Positions 8,655-17,705 of a stretch of 64,000 bases of DNA are shown piece by piece. Position numbers and translations under genes: made by a program. The notes beneath the pieces are model-generated. The model was not told the DNA's origin and ran no database searches. It saw only the letters and a program-made list of their open reading frames with translations. Position 1 is the first letter of the stretch, and every line of letters starts with the position of its first letter. Origin of the DNA: an uncultured bacterium (lineage in GTDB: Bacteria; Sysuimicrobiota; Sysuimicrobiia; Sysuimicrobiales; Sysuimicrobiaceae); the NCBI GenBank assembly GCA_938028835.1, contig CALIMJ010000008.1, positions 62,001-126,000 of the forward strand. Reading direction: 5' to 3'.

Positions 8655-10966
8655 GGCACGGGCGGGGTTCCCGGGGCTTCAGGGGACGGTCGGCATGGGC
8701 CGGCTGGATGGTCCGCGGGCTCGTGGTTCTCGCCGCGCTGGCGTCCCTGGGGGCGGTGACGTTGGCGGTCCTGCTGACCTCCCTGCGTGCCAACCTCCCG
8801 GACCTGGTGGCCCTGTACCGACCCCCCAGCCAGGCCACCCGCATCTACGCGGCCAACGGGGAGCTCGTGGCCAGCCTGTACCGGGAGAACCGGGCCTACG
8901 TGAGGCTTGCGGAGATCCCGGTGGTGCTCCAGCAGGCGGTCATTGCCATCGAGGACGAGCGATTCTACCAGCATCGCGGGGTGGACGTGCGCGGCATCCT
9001 CCGCGCCACCTGGCGCAACCTCACCCGGCAGTCCGTGGTGGAGGGCGGGAGCACCATCACCCAGCAGCTGGCCCGAAACCTCTTCCTGACGCCCCGGAGG
9101 ACGTTGGACCGCAAGCTGCAGGAGATCCTTCTGGCGGTGGAGATCGAGCGCCGGTTGACCAAGGAGGAGATCCTCGAGCGGTACCTCAACCAGGTGTACT
9201 TCGGGAACGGCGCCTACGGCGTGGAGATGGCCTCCCGACTGTTTTTCGGTAAGAGCGCACGGGAGCTTACCCTGCCGGAAGCGGCCCTTCTCGCGGGAGT
9301 CATCCAGGCTCCCTCGCGGTATTCCCCCTTCGACAACTTCCCGGCCGCCAAGCGGCGCGAGGAGGTGGTGCTGGACCGCATGGTGGAACTGGGGTTCCTG
9401 CGCCCGGACCAGGCGGAGGCTGCCAAGAAAGCCCGGCTGCAGGTAAGCCCGGGTCCGCGGAACCTGGGCCTGGTGGGAGTGCGGGCGCCGTACTTCGTTT
9501 CGTACCTACTCCCGTACCTGGTGGAGCGCTACGGCGAGGACGCGGTGTACAACGGCGGGTTGCGGGTGTACACCACCCTCGATCCACGACTGCAGGCGAT
9601 CGCGCAGCAGGTGGTCACCCGTAGCGTTGAGGAGGCGCGCCGGGCTGGGCTGCGGGTCACCCAGGGAGCCCTGGTGGCGGTGGAGCCCCGGACCGGTCGG
9701 ATCCTGGCCATGGTGGGCGGGGTGGACTTCCAGCGGTCCCAGTTCAACCGCGCGTGGCAGGCGCGGCGTCAGCCGGGGTCCGCCTTCAAACCCTTCATCT
9801 ACGCGGCGGCGCTGGAGCGCGGGGTCTTGCCCGACCGGGTCCTCCTGGACGCGCCGGTGGAGTACCGGATCGCGGGGTGGGGCTACTGGCGACCGAAGAA
9901 CTACGACGGCACGTACTGGGGCCCGATCCCGCTGCGGGTGGCCCTGGAGCACTCCCGGAACATCCCGGCGGTGCGGATGCTGGTGGAGCTGGGGCCGCCG
10001 GCGGTCATCGACACCGCGCGACGGATGGGGATCCGCAGTCCCCTGCAGCCGAACCTATCCCTGGCGCTGGGCACCTCTGAGGTGACGCCCCTGGAGATGG
10101 CTGCGGCCTTCGCCACCCTGGCAGCGGGGGGCGTGTACGCGGAGCCCGTGGCCATCACCCGCGTCCTGGACTCCAAAGGGCGGCTCCTGGAGGAGGTACA
10201 GCCGCGACGGCACCTGGCCCTGCGGCCGGAGGTGGCGTACCTGATGACCGACCTCCTGCGCGGGGTGATCCTGCGCGGCACCGGGCGGGCCGCGGACGTG
10301 GGAAGGCCTGCGGCCGGCAAGACGGGTACCACCGACGACTACCGCAACGCGTGGTTCGTGGGCTACACGCCGGAGCTGGCCGTGGCGGTGTGGGTGGGCA
10401 ACGACGACAACAGCCCTACCAACCGGGTGGTGGGCGGCTCAGTCCCCGCCCGCCTGTGGGCGCGGTTCGTCAAGCGCGCCCTCGCCGATCGGCCGCCCGC
10501 GGACTTCCCGGTCCCGGACGGCGTGGTGCGCGTGCCCGTGTGCGTGCAGTACGCGACAGACGGAACCTGCGAGCGGCAGGGCTGGAGGGCGGTGCTCCGG
10601 GGCAGCGAGCCCGCTTCCTCCCCCACACCGGAAGCGCGTTCCACGAGCCCGCCGGAGGACGCAACGCTCCAGCCGCAGTCCGTGGTCCTCCTTCGGCCGC
10701 AGGACGGGTCCGAGGTGACCTCCCCGTTCGTGGTGGAAGGGCGCGCGGTCCCCGGAGGCCAGGTGAGGCTGGTGGTGGTGCTGGAGGGCGGGCCCGCTCC
10801 CGTGAAGGTGGTGGACACGAAACTTCCCGTGGGCCCAGACGGGTCCTTCGGGTACACCGTAGAGTCGGCCCTGCGGTTCTCCGGGGCCCGGTACCGCGTC
10901 ACGGTAGAGGCCACCGACCCGAGCGGAGGCGCCTCCGCGGCCACGGTGACGGTGCAGGAGAGGTGA
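8651..10966 (+). CDS. Penicillin-binding protein 1A (bifunctional transglycosylase/transpeptidase)
   Basis: A 771-residue class A PBP that polymerises and crosslinks peptidoglycan. A single membrane anchor (about residues 21-45) precedes the GT51 domain with catalytic E101 in EDERFYQH and the GGSTITQQLARN motif. The transpeptidase domain follows, with SAFK (S377/K380), HSRN and KTG near 557. A C-terminal domain of about 80 residues after an Ala/Ser/Pro-rich linker looks like an Ig-type wall or ligand domain (VVEGRAVPGGQVRLVV). GTG 8651 overlaps the bcp stop by four bases; longer upstream versions would include coding shadow of bcp. Confidence 0.93.
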   Translation: MRHGRGSRGFRGRSAWAGWMVRGLVVLAALASLGAVTLAVLLTSLRANLPDLVALYRPPSQATRIYAANGELVASLYRENRAYVRLAEIPVVLQQAVIAIEDERFYQHRGVDVRGILRATWRNLTRQSVVEGGSTITQQLARNLFLTPRRTLDRKLQEILLAVEIERRLTKEEILERYLNQVYFGNGAYGVEMASRLFFGKSARELTLPEAALLAGVIQAPSRYSPFDNFPAAKRREEVVLDRMVELGFLRPDQAEAAKKARLQVSPGPRNLGLVGVRAPYFVSYLLPYLVERYGEDAVYNGGLRVYTTLDPRLQAIAQQVVTRSVEEARRAGLRVTQGALVAVEPRTGRILAMVGGVDFQRSQFNRAWQARRQPGSAFKPFIYAAALERGVLPDRVLLDAPVEYRIAGWGYWRPKNYDGTYWGPIPLRVALEHSRNIPAVRMLVELGPPAVIDTARRMGIRSPLQPNLSLALGTSEVTPLEMAAAFATLAAGGVYAEPVAITRVLDSKGRLLEEVQPRRHLALRPEVAYLMTDLLRGVILRGTGRAADVGRPAAGKTGTTDDYRNAWFVGYTPELAVAVWVGNDDNSPTNRVVGGSVPARLWARFVKRALADRPPADFPVPDGVVRVPVCVQYATDGTCERQGWRAVLRGSEPASSPTPEARSTSPPEDATLQPQSVVLLRPQDGSEVTSPFVVEGRAVPGGQVRLVVVLEGGPAPVKVVDTKLPVGPDGSFGYTVESALRFSGARYRVTVEATDPSGGASAATVTVQER

Positions 10967-10972
10967 GAGGCC

Positions 10973-11719
10973 ATGGCGGGACACTCCAAGTGGCACAACA
11001 TCCGCATCAAGAAGGAGAAGATGGACAGGGTCCGGGGTCGACTGTTCAGCAAGCTGACCCGGGAGATCATCGTGGCCGCGCGGGAGGGCGGCGGGAACCC
11101 CGAGACCAACGTGCGGCTGCGCAGCGCCATCGACCGGGCGCGGGACGCAGGGATGCCCAACGAGAACATCCAGCGGGCCATCGCGCGCGGGACCGGTGCG
11201 GTGACCGGCGAGCACTACGAGGAGGTCACCTACGAGGGCTACGGGCCGGGCGGCGTGGCCATCCTGGTCCGGGCCACTACCGACAACCGGAACCGCACGG
11301 CCGCGGAGGTGCGGGCGGTGTTCCACCGGCACGAGGGCAGCCTGGCGGAAGCCGGGGCGGTGGCCTGGATGTTCAACCTGAAGGGCGTGATCCAGGTGGA
11401 CCGGGCGAAGGTGGCGGAGGACGAGCTGATCCTCCAGGCCCTGGAGGCGGGCGCGGAGGACGTGCGCACCGAGGGGGACACCTACGAGATCCTCACGGCC
11501 CCGGAGGAGCTGGGCCGGGTGCGGGACGCTCTTGTGAAGGCCGGGATCCCGGTGGCCAGCGCGGAGCTGCAGCAGGTGCCGAAGACCACCGTGCCGCTGA
11601 CGGGACCCACCGCGGAGCGGGTCCTGCGCCTGCTGGAGGCCCTGGAGGAGCTGGACGACGTCCAGCAGGTGTACGCCAACTTCGACATCCCCGAGGAGAT
11701 CTTGCAGCGGGTCGGGTAG
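10973..11719 (+). CDS. yebC: YebC/PmpR (TACO1-like) family protein
   Basis: A 248-residue member of the widespread YebC family, starting with the family's conserved AGHSKWHNIRIKK. Members are described as transcription regulators or as factors that relieve ribosome stalling. The three-domain architecture is complete, ending in the VYANFDIPEE segment. It lies directly upstream of ruvCAB, a conserved order in many bacteria. A possible -10 (TAGAAT at 11783) suggests ruvC also has its own promoter. Confidence 0.95.
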   Translation: MAGHSKWHNIRIKKEKMDRVRGRLFSKLTREIIVAAREGGGNPETNVRLRSAIDRARDAGMPNENIQRAIARGTGAVTGEHYEEVTYEGYGPGGVAILVRATTDNRNRTAAEVRAVFHRHEGSLAEAGAVAWMFNLKGVIQVDRAKVAEDELILQALEAGAEDVRTEGDTYEILTAPEELGRVRDALVKAGIPVASAELQQVPKTTVPLTGPTAERVLRLLEALEELDDVQQVYANFDIPEEILQRVG

Positions 11720-11800
11720 GTACGGTCCTTTTCCGGTTTCTGGCCCCCCTCGCGGGGGCGGAAGGCGTCCGCACTCGGGATGTAGAATCCTCGTTCGACG

Positions 11801-12298
11801 ATGGTGGTAGTCGGGCTAGACCCTGGGTTGCGCAGCACGGGCTACGCGGTGGTGGCCGGGAGCCCCCCAGGGCTTGTGGTGCGGGAAGTAGGAGTCCTGC
11901 GGCCGGGTGCCCCCGACCTCGCGGGCCAGCTGCGCGACCTGTACCGGGAGGCCACCGCCCTGATGCGCGAGGCCCGGCCGCGGTGGGTCGTTCTGGAGGA
12001 CGTGTTCAGCCACCCCCAGCACCCCAGGACGGCGATCCTCATGGGGCACGTGCGGGGGGTCCTGTACCTGGCGGCCGCAGAGCTTGAAGCGCCCGTACGT
12101 GCCCTGGCGCCCGCGGAGGTGAAGCAGGCGGTCTGTGGGAACGGACGCGCCAGCAAGGCCCAGGTGCAGGCTGCCCTACGGGCCTGCCTGGGGCTGCAGG
12201 GCGACCTGGACGCGCACGCCGCGGACGCCCTGGCCCTGGCTGCCACCGTGCTGGTCCGGTCGGGGTTCCCGCTGAGAGCGCCGGTGGTGGCGCGGTGA
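11801..12298 (+). CDS. ruvC: Holliday junction endonuclease RuvC
   Basis: A 165-residue nuclease that cuts Holliday junctions in the RuvABC resolvasome. Acidic residues D7 (GLDPG), E66 (VVLED) and D142, with H139 in DAHAADALA, match the D-E-H-D active site of Thermus-type RuvC rather than the all-acidic E. coli set. The stop overlaps the ruvA GTG by four bases. Confidence 0.95.
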   Translation: MVVVGLDPGLRSTGYAVVAGSPPGLVVREVGVLRPGAPDLAGQLRDLYREATALMREARPRWVVLEDVFSHPQHPRTAILMGHVRGVLYLAAAELEAPVRALAPAEVKQAVCGNGRASKAQVQAALRACLGLQGDLDAHAADALALAATVLVRSGFPLRAPVVAR

Positions 12299-12930
12299 TC
12301 GCCTACCTGAAGGGACGCGTGGTGCAGCGTGGAGAGGCCACCCTCGTGGTGGAGTGTGGTGGCGTGGGCTACGAGGTCGCCCTCCCGGCCTACCTCGCGG
12401 ACCAGTGGAACCCGCAGGAGGGCGACACCGTGGAGCTGCACGTTTCGTACCAGGTGAGCGCCAACCACCCGAAGCCCTTGCTAGTGGGGTTCTTGCGCCG
12501 GGTGGAACAGGAGTTCTTCGAGCGGTTCATCACCGTAGACGGGATGGGGCCCACGCGGGCGGTCCGCGCGATGGCCCGCCCGGTGTACGAGATCGCGGAT
12601 GCCATCGAGCGCCGCGACGTGAACTTCCTCAAACGCCTGCCGGGTCTGGGAGAGCGGACCGCCCAGAAGGTGGTGGCGGCCCTCCACGGCAAAGTAGCCA
12701 AGTACGCCCTGCTGCGGGAGGGCCCGACCCCGACGCCCGCTCCGGTGGGCGACTTCCGGGAAGAGGTCCTGGAGGTGCTAACCCGGCAGCTGGGACACCG
12801 GCCCACGGAGGCACGCCGGATGGTGGAGGAGGCGCTGCGCCGCAACCCCCAGGTGGGCAGCGCGGAGGAGCTGTTCCAGGAAGTGTACCGGGCGCAGCGC
12901 CGCAGCCCGGGCGGTGAGGAGGACGCATGA
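12295..12930 (+). CDS. ruvA: Holliday junction branch migration protein RuvA
   Basis: A 211-residue DNA-binding subunit that forms the tetramer on four-way junctions. The N-terminal OB-fold (residues 1-65, MIAYLKGRV start), the helix-hairpin-helix segments (ITVDGMGP and [14 protein letters not shown]) and the C-terminal UBA-like RuvB-binding domain are all present. It is coupled to both neighbours by four-base overlaps. Confidence 0.95.
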   Translation: MIAYLKGRVVQRGEATLVVECGGVGYEVALPAYLADQWNPQEGDTVELHVSYQVSANHPKPLLVGFLRRVEQEFFERFITVDGMGPTRAVRAMARPVYEIADAIERRDVNFLKRLPGLGERTAQKVVAALHGKVAKYALLREGPTPTPAPVGDFREEVLEVLTRQLGHRPTEARRMVEEALRRNPQVGSAEELFQEVYRAQRRSPGGEEDA

Positions 12931-13955
12931 GCCGGGAACGGTTTTCCAGCACCCAGGTCCCCCCGGAGGAGGCAGGATTCCTGCGGCACCTCCGGCCCCG
13001 CACCCTGGAGGAGTGCATCGGGCAGGGTAAAGTCCGCGAGGGGCTGCGCATCGCCATCCAGGCTGCGCGGGCCCGGGGCGAGCCTTTGGACCACATCCTC
13101 CTGCACGGGCCGCCGGGACTGGGGAAGACCACCCTGGCCAACGTGGTGGCCGCGGAGATGGGCGCGAACCTGGTGCAGACCTCGGGGCCGGCCCTGGAGC
13201 GGGGCGGTGACCTCATGGGCATCCTGACCAACCTGGAGTACGGGGACGTACTGTTCGTGGACGAGATCCACCGTCTCCCGCGGTCGGTGGAGGAGTTCCT
13301 GTATCCGGCCATGGAGGACTTCTGCGTGCACTTCGTCCTGGATCGCGGCGTGCACGCCCGCACCCTCCGGTACACCCTGAAGCCCTTCACCCTCATCGGG
13401 GCCACCACCCGTGCGGGCTTGCTCACCTCCCCGCTGCGGGAGCGCTTCGGGATCTTCTACCACCTGGACTTCTACTCCGAGGACGAGCTCACGCAGCTGG
13501 TGCACCGGTCGGCGAGGATCCTGGGCGTGCCGATCACCGACGGCGGGGCGCGCGAGATCGCCCGGCGATCCAGGGGGACGCCCCGCGTGGCGAACCGGCT
13601 GCTGCGGCGGGTGCGGGACTACGCCCAGGTGCGGTCCGACGGCCGCGTCACCGAGGAGGTCGCCCGGGAAGCGTTGGAGTTCGAAGGGGTGGACGAGGCC
13701 GGGCTGGACGCGTTCGACCGCGAGCTGCTGCGGGTCATCGCGGAGGTGTACGGGGGAGGACCCGTGGGCGTGGAGGCGCTGGCCGCCACGCTGCACGAGG
13801 AGGTCGACACCCTCGTGGAGGTGGTGGAGCCCTACCTCCTCAAGATCGGCTTCCTGACCCGCACGCCCGCGGGCCGCCGGATCACGCCCGCGGCCTACGC
13901 GCACCTGGGCCTTGCGCTCCCCCGCGACGCCCGCTCCCAGGGTACGCTATTTTAG
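12927..13955 (+). CDS. ruvB: Holliday junction branch migration helicase RuvB
   Basis: A 342-residue AAA+ motor. Walker [10 protein letters not shown] (K67), Walker B FVDEIHRL, the sensor GATTRAG segment and the C-terminal winged helix ([20 protein letters not shown]) are intact. The ATG overlaps the ruvA stop. Together with RuvC and RuvA it makes a complete junction-processing operon. Confidence 0.96.
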   Translation: MSRERFSSTQVPPEEAGFLRHLRPRTLEECIGQGKVREGLRIAIQAARARGEPLDHILLHGPPGLGKTTLANVVAAEMGANLVQTSGPALERGGDLMGILTNLEYGDVLFVDEIHRLPRSVEEFLYPAMEDFCVHFVLDRGVHARTLRYTLKPFTLIGATTRAGLLTSPLRERFGIFYHLDFYSEDELTQLVHRSARILGVPITDGGAREIARRSRGTPRVANRLLRRVRDYAQVRSDGRVTEEVAREALEFEGVDEAGLDAFDRELLRVIAEVYGGGPVGVEALAATLHEEVDTLVEVVEPYLLKIGFLTRTPAGRRITPAAYAHLGLALPRDARSQGTLF

Positions 13956-13996
13956 GCCGAGCGGCTGCACAGTCCGGAAGGGAGAGGGAGGGAGCC

Positions 13997-14215
13997 ATGA
14001 CCGAGCTGGGTCGGCTGCTGGTCGTGTTCGGCGTGGTCCTGGTCCTGGTGGGCCTGTTTTTCCTGCTGGTCCCCCGCGTGAGCCTGCCACGCTTGCCCGG
14101 TGACATCCTGATCCAGCGGGACGGGTTCACCTTCTACTTCCCGGTGGTGACCAGTATCGTCATCAGCGTGGTCCTGACCTTGCTCCTGAACGCCCTGTGG
14201 TGGGCGAGGCGTTGA
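13997..14215 (+). CDS. DUF2905 family small membrane protein
   Basis: A 72-residue protein with two hydrophobic helices (about 6-27 and 48-68) joined by the LPRLPGDILIQRDGFTFYFP loop that marks DUF2905. Its function is unknown; family members often sit beside ruvB in Firmicutes-like genomes, as here. GAGGGAGGGAG lies before the ATG. Confidence 0.88.
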   Translation: MTELGRLLVVFGVVLVLVGLFFLLVPRVSLPRLPGDILIQRDGFTFYFPVVTSIVISVVLTLLLNALWWARR

Positions 14216-15342
14216 GGCTGTTCCTGGCCGGGCTGGCCGCGGCGGCGGTCCTGGGGATCCCTGCGGGGCCGGTGGCCGCCCAGCGGATCCAGCTGGTGCG
14301 GGTGGGCCTGCTGGTGGGCCGTCCGGAGGTGGTGCTGAGCGCGGACGCGCCCCTGCGGGTGCTGGACGTCCAGAGTGACCGGCAGGAGCAGCTGTCCGTG
14401 GGCGCGTGGGTGTTCCGCGCCTCGCCGGGCGGGATTGAGATTCCCGGGACGGCTCGCTACGGACCCTTGGTACGGGTGTCCGCAGAGGGGGACCGGCCCG
14501 TGCGGGTGGAGGACAAGCTGCGGGCCTACCGGGGCGTGGTGGAGCTGCGGCGGGATGCCGCCGGGATGACGGTGGTGAACGAGCTGGACCTGGAATCGTA
14601 CCTGTACGGCGTCCTGAAGATGGAGATCAACCCCGCGTGGCCCCCGGAGGCGGTGAAGGCGCAGGCGGTGGCGGCCAGGACCCTGGCCCTGGCGAGCCTG
14701 GGCCGGTTCGCGCGGGAGGGCTACGACGTGCGGGACACCACCGACTCCCAGGTGTACGGGGGCGTGACCTTCGAGGACCCGCGGGCCACCGCCGCGGTAG
14801 ACGCCACCCGCGGCCTCGTCCTGGTCTACGACGGCCAGCCCATCCTGGCCGTCTACCACGCGGACTCCGGGGGCAGGACGGAGTCCAGCGAGAACGTGTG
14901 GGGGAGGGCGTACCCGTACCTGCGGGGCGTGGAGGATCCATTTACCGCAGGTTCGCCGTACGAGCGTTGGACGCTGTCGGTGCCGCTGCCTCGCCTGGAG
15001 GAAGTCGTGCGGACGGCGGGGCTTCCGGCCCGCGGGGTGAGCTGGGTGGAGGTGGCGGAGGTCAGCGAGTCGGGACGGGCCCTGCGGGTACGCTTTGGGG
15101 GCCCGGAGGGGACGTGGGAGCTTTCCGGTCACCGGCTGCGGGCGCTGCTGGGGCCGGACGTGCTCCGCAGCACCCTGTTCACCGTAAGGGTCGAGGGCAG
15201 GCTAGCCACCTTCGAAGGCCGTGGGTGGGGCCACGGTGTGGGGCTGTCGCAGTGGGGCGCCCGTGGCATGGCCCTCCGGGGCTGGGACTTCACCCGCATC
15301 CTGCAGCACTACTACACGGGCGTCCAGGTGACCGCACGGTAG
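14197..15342 (+). CDS. SpoIID/LytB domain protein
   Basis: A 381-residue exported protein; residues 6-28 are a signal peptide. The SpoIID domain is recognised from ELDLESYLYGVLKMEI, AVKAQAVAARTLAL, TDSQVYGG, the HADSGGRTESSENVWG segment and the C-terminal GRGWGHGVGLSQWGA. SpoIID proteins are lytic transglycosylases acting on denuded glycan; relatives in non-sporulating bacteria act in wall turnover. The GTG at 14197 overlaps the DUF2905 gene; a TTG at 14212 with a TTGA overlap is also possible. Confidence 0.9.
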   Translation: MVGEALRLFLAGLAAAAVLGIPAGPVAAQRIQLVRVGLLVGRPEVVLSADAPLRVLDVQSDRQEQLSVGAWVFRASPGGIEIPGTARYGPLVRVSAEGDRPVRVEDKLRAYRGVVELRRDAAGMTVVNELDLESYLYGVLKMEINPAWPPEAVKAQAVAARTLALASLGRFAREGYDVRDTTDSQVYGGVTFEDPRATAAVDATRGLVLVYDGQPILAVYHADSGGRTESSENVWGRAYPYLRGVEDPFTAGSPYERWTLSVPLPRLEEVVRTAGLPARGVSWVEVAEVSESGRALRVRFGGPEGTWELSGHRLRALLGPDVLRSTLFTVRVEGRLATFEGRGWGHGVGLSQWGARGMALRGWDFTRILQHYYTGVQVTAR

Positions 15343-15363
15343 CCGGCTTCCGGAAACCCGCGT

Positions 15364-15876
15364 CTACAGCTCCGCCCGGACCCAGCCCCGGGTGAGTGGC
15401 TCCCACTCGTCCAGCGGCCGGCCCATGTAGTCGCGGCCCTCCACCTTGTAGCCTGCCGCTTCCAGGCGCCGCTTGGCCTCCTTCCAGTACCGGTAGTCGA
15501 CCTGCCAGGCGCCGCGCCTCAGGGGGTTAGGGTACGCCCCCAGCCCTCCCAGGAGCTTGCGCAGGTTCGCTTCCTCCGAAGGATCCGCCTGGATCTCCAC
15601 CGCCTGGTTGAGGGTCCCCACGGCCACTAGGCTGGGGTTGGCGGGCGGGCTGATGGGACTGCCGCCGGGGTTGTGGCTCGCCACGGGCACCGGGACGGTG
15701 GGAGCCTGCGGGGCTTGGCGGGCCTCCTGAGGCTGGGCGGCCGCAGGCCCCGGTGCTGCGCCGCCCTCCGCCTTTCTGGCGGCCCAGCGCGCCTTGGCTT
15801 CTTCGATGAGGCGCTGGCGCTCGGCTTCCTTCTGGGGGTCGTGCGCGACTGCCCTGCGGGGCCGTTCCTCCGCCAC
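15364..15876 (-). CDS. Hypothetical protein with Pro/Ala-rich linker
   Basis: One of very few minus-strand genes, encoding 170 residues from a GTG at 15876 with GGGAGG five bases upstream. The N-terminal part is highly charged and helical (QKEAERQRLIEEAKARW), followed by a Pro/Ala/Gln-rich linker and a compact C-terminal domain of about 75 residues rich in Tyr and Trp (WQVDYRYWKEAKRRLEAAGY). I do not recognise the family. A longer upstream frame exists but runs through the divergent promoter region and the yajC shadow, so it was rejected. Confidence 0.6.
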   Translation of the reverse strand: MAEERPRRAVAHDPQKEAERQRLIEEAKARWAARKAEGGAAPGPAAAQPQEARQAPQAPTVPVPVASHNPGGSPISPPANPSLVAVGTLNQAVEIQADPSEEANLRKLLGGLGAYPNPLRRGAWQVDYRYWKEAKRRLEAAGYKVEGRDYMGRPLDEWEPLTRGWVRAEL

Positions 15877-15909
15877 CTCGTCCTCCCGCGTACGGAGTGT
15901 CCTGAACGC

Positions 15910-15915
15910 ATTATA
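15910..15915 (-). promoter_or_regulatory. -10 box for the minus-strand hypothetical gene
   Basis: TATAAT on the minus strand, about 34 bases before the GTG at 15876; no clear -35. It lies back to back with the yajC -10 box, giving a divergent promoter region. Confidence 0.45.
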
Positions 15916-15954
15916 GGCCCGCGCCACGCGGACCGGGACCACCACGGCCCGTGC

Positions 15955-15960
15955 TATACT
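15955..15960 (+). promoter_or_regulatory. -10 box upstream of yajC
   Basis: TATACT on the plus strand in the 195-base divergent gap. The start codon of yajC is about 110 bases downstream, leaving a leader in which I see no known riboswitch. Confidence 0.4.
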
Positions 15961-16071
15961 GCAGCCGGCCTCCGGGGCCGGGGCGCGGCGCCGAGCAGCC
16001 CTCGAGGAGAACAGCCCCCGGGGGTGGAAGAAAGAGGGCGAAAGGCCGATGACACAGTCCGGGGAGGCGCG

Positions 16072-16416
16072 ATGATCTTCCTGCAGGCCCAGGGGGCGCA
16101 AGGGCAGACCAGTCTCCTGCCCACCCTGATCGTGTGGGCGCTGTTGCTGGTCATGTTCTACGTCCTGCTGATCCGACCCCAGCAGCAGCAGCAGAAGCGG
16201 CGGAGGGAGATGCTGAGCAAGCTGCGCAAGGGCGACCGGGTGGTGACCGTGGGTGGGCTGCACGCCACCATCACGGACGTGCAGGACGACGTCCTGACCC
16301 TGGAGCTGGCCCCCAACGTCCGCGTGCGGGCGGACCGCACCGCCGTGGCGTCCGTGCGGAGCCGGCGGCCGGAGGCGGAGGGCAAGGAACGCGAGGCGAA
16401 GGCGAGGTCCGGCTAG
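16072..16416 (+). CDS. yajC: Preprotein translocase subunit YajC
   Basis: A 114-residue accessory subunit of the Sec translocon. One membrane helix (about residues 14-32, ending in LLIRPQQQQQKRR) is followed by the cytoplasmic beta-rich domain with the conserved LRKGDRVVTVGGLHATI. The ATG has GGGGAGG immediately upstream. secD and secF, common neighbours, are not present here. Confidence 0.95.
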   Translation: MIFLQAQGAQGQTSLLPTLIVWALLLVMFYVLLIRPQQQQQKRRREMLSKLRKGDRVVTVGGLHATITDVQDDVLTLELAPNVRVRADRTAVASVRSRRPEAEGKEREAKARSG

Positions 16417-16439
16417 GCGTTGGCTTCGGGGGTGGCGGG

Positions 16440-17705
16440 ATGTCGGTGGTGGTGGAGGCGGAGCAGGAGAACCCGTTCGAGGCCGTTTGCCGGTGGATCG
16501 ACCGGGCCTCGGCCATCCTGGGCTACGACGAGTCCACCAGCAAGCCCTTGAAGCACCCGCGGCGGTGCATCATCGTCTCCCTTCCGGTGGAGATGGACGA
16601 CGGGCGGGTGGAGGTGTTCACGGGCTACCGGGTCCAGTACGACACCGCCCGGGGGCCGTGCAAGGGCGGGCTGCGGTACCACCCCAACGTGAACCTGGAC
16701 GAGATTAAGGCCCTGGCCGCGTACATGTCCATCAAGTGCGCGGTGGTGGACATCCCCTTCGGGGGAGGCAAGGGCGGGGTTGCCTGCGATCCCACGCGGC
16801 TGTCCCACCGGGAGCTGGAGCGCATCACGCGACGGTACACCGCGGAGATCTTCGACATCATCGGGCCCGACAAGGACATCCCCGCACCGGACGTGGGCAC
16901 CAACGCCCAGGTGATGGCGTGGGTGATGGACACCATTTCCATGAAGCGGGGCTACCTGGAACCGGGCACGGTGACGGGCAAGCCGGTGCCCCTCGGCGGG
17001 TCCCGGGGCCGGGAGGAGGCCACGGGACGGGGGATCCTGGTGGTGACGCGGGAAGCGTTGGCGCACCTGGGGATGCCCCTGGAGGGCGCTCGGGTGGTGG
17101 TGCAGGGGTTCGGCAACGTGGGCTGGAACACCGCACGTCTGCTGCACGAGGCCGGGGCCAGGGTGGTGGCGGTCAGCGATGTACACGGAGGGATCTACCA
17201 CCCGGAGGGGTTGGTCCCGCAGCTGGTCCGCGAGCACCGGGATCGTACGGGCAGCGTGGTGGGCTACCCGGGAGCCCGGACCATCACCAACGCCGAGCTG
17301 CTGGAGCTGGAGTGCGAGTTGCTGGTGCCCGCGGCCATCGAGAACCAGATCACGCGGAGCAACGCCCACGCCATCCGCGCCCGGCTGGTGGTGGAGGGTG
17401 CCAACGCCCCTACGACGCCGCAGGCCGACGAGATCCTCCGGCGGCGGGGAGTGTTCGTGGTGCCCGACATTCTGGCCAACGCGGGGGGGGTGGTGGTCAG
17501 CTACTTCGAGTGGGTGCAGGATCGGTACGGCTACTTCTGGCGGGAGGACCAGGTGCGCACCCGCCTGGAGGACAAGATGCGGCAGGCCTTCCGGGACGTC
17601 ATGGAGCTGTCCACCCAGCTGGGCGTGGACCTGCGCACGGGCGCGTACTGCCTGGGCGTCCAGCGTATCGTGGAGGCGCGCCGCCTGCGGGGGCTGTATG
17701 CCTGA
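16440..17705 (+). CDS. gdhA: Glutamate dehydrogenase
   Basis: A 421-residue Glu/Leu/Phe/Val dehydrogenase interconverting glutamate with 2-oxoglutarate and ammonia. The glutamate-binding K in GPCKGGLRYHP, the catalytic lysine and glycine-rich strand in PFGGGKGGV, the invariant DVGTNAQVMAW and the nucleotide-binding GFGNVGW are all present; length is standard for hexameric enzymes. NAD or NADP preference is not resolved. It supplies glutamate, the precursor used by hemA downstream, though this link is only suggestive. Its stop overlaps the next gene by eight bases. Confidence 0.95.
   Translation: MSVVVEAEQENPFEAVCRWIDRASAILGYDESTSKPLKHPRRCIIVSLPVEMDDGRVEVFTGYRVQYDTARGPCKGGLRYHPNVNLDEIKALAAYMSIKCAVVDIPFGGGKGGVACDPTRLSHRELERITRRYTAEIFDIIGPDKDIPAPDVGTNAQVMAWVMDTISMKRGYLEPGTVTGKPVPLGGSRGREEATGRGILVVTREALAHLGMPLEGARVVVQGFGNVGWNTARLLHEAGARVVAVSDVHGGIYHPEGLVPQLVREHRDRTGSVVGYPGARTITNAELLELECELLVPAAIENQITRSNAHAIRARLVVEGANAPTTPQADEILRRRGVFVVPDILANAGGVVVSYFEWVQDRYGYFWREDQVRTRLEDKMRQAFRDVMELSTQLGVDLRTGAYCLGVQRIVEARRLRGLYA

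Noticed and set aside
12390-13904. A 504-residue minus-strand frame opposite ruvA/ruvB
   Set aside because: Shadow of highly conserved RuvAB coding sequence; no motif.
14197-15342. SpoIID-like gene as evidence of endospore formation
   Set aside because: SpoIID/LytB domains are widespread in non-sporulating bacteria and no other sporulation gene is present.
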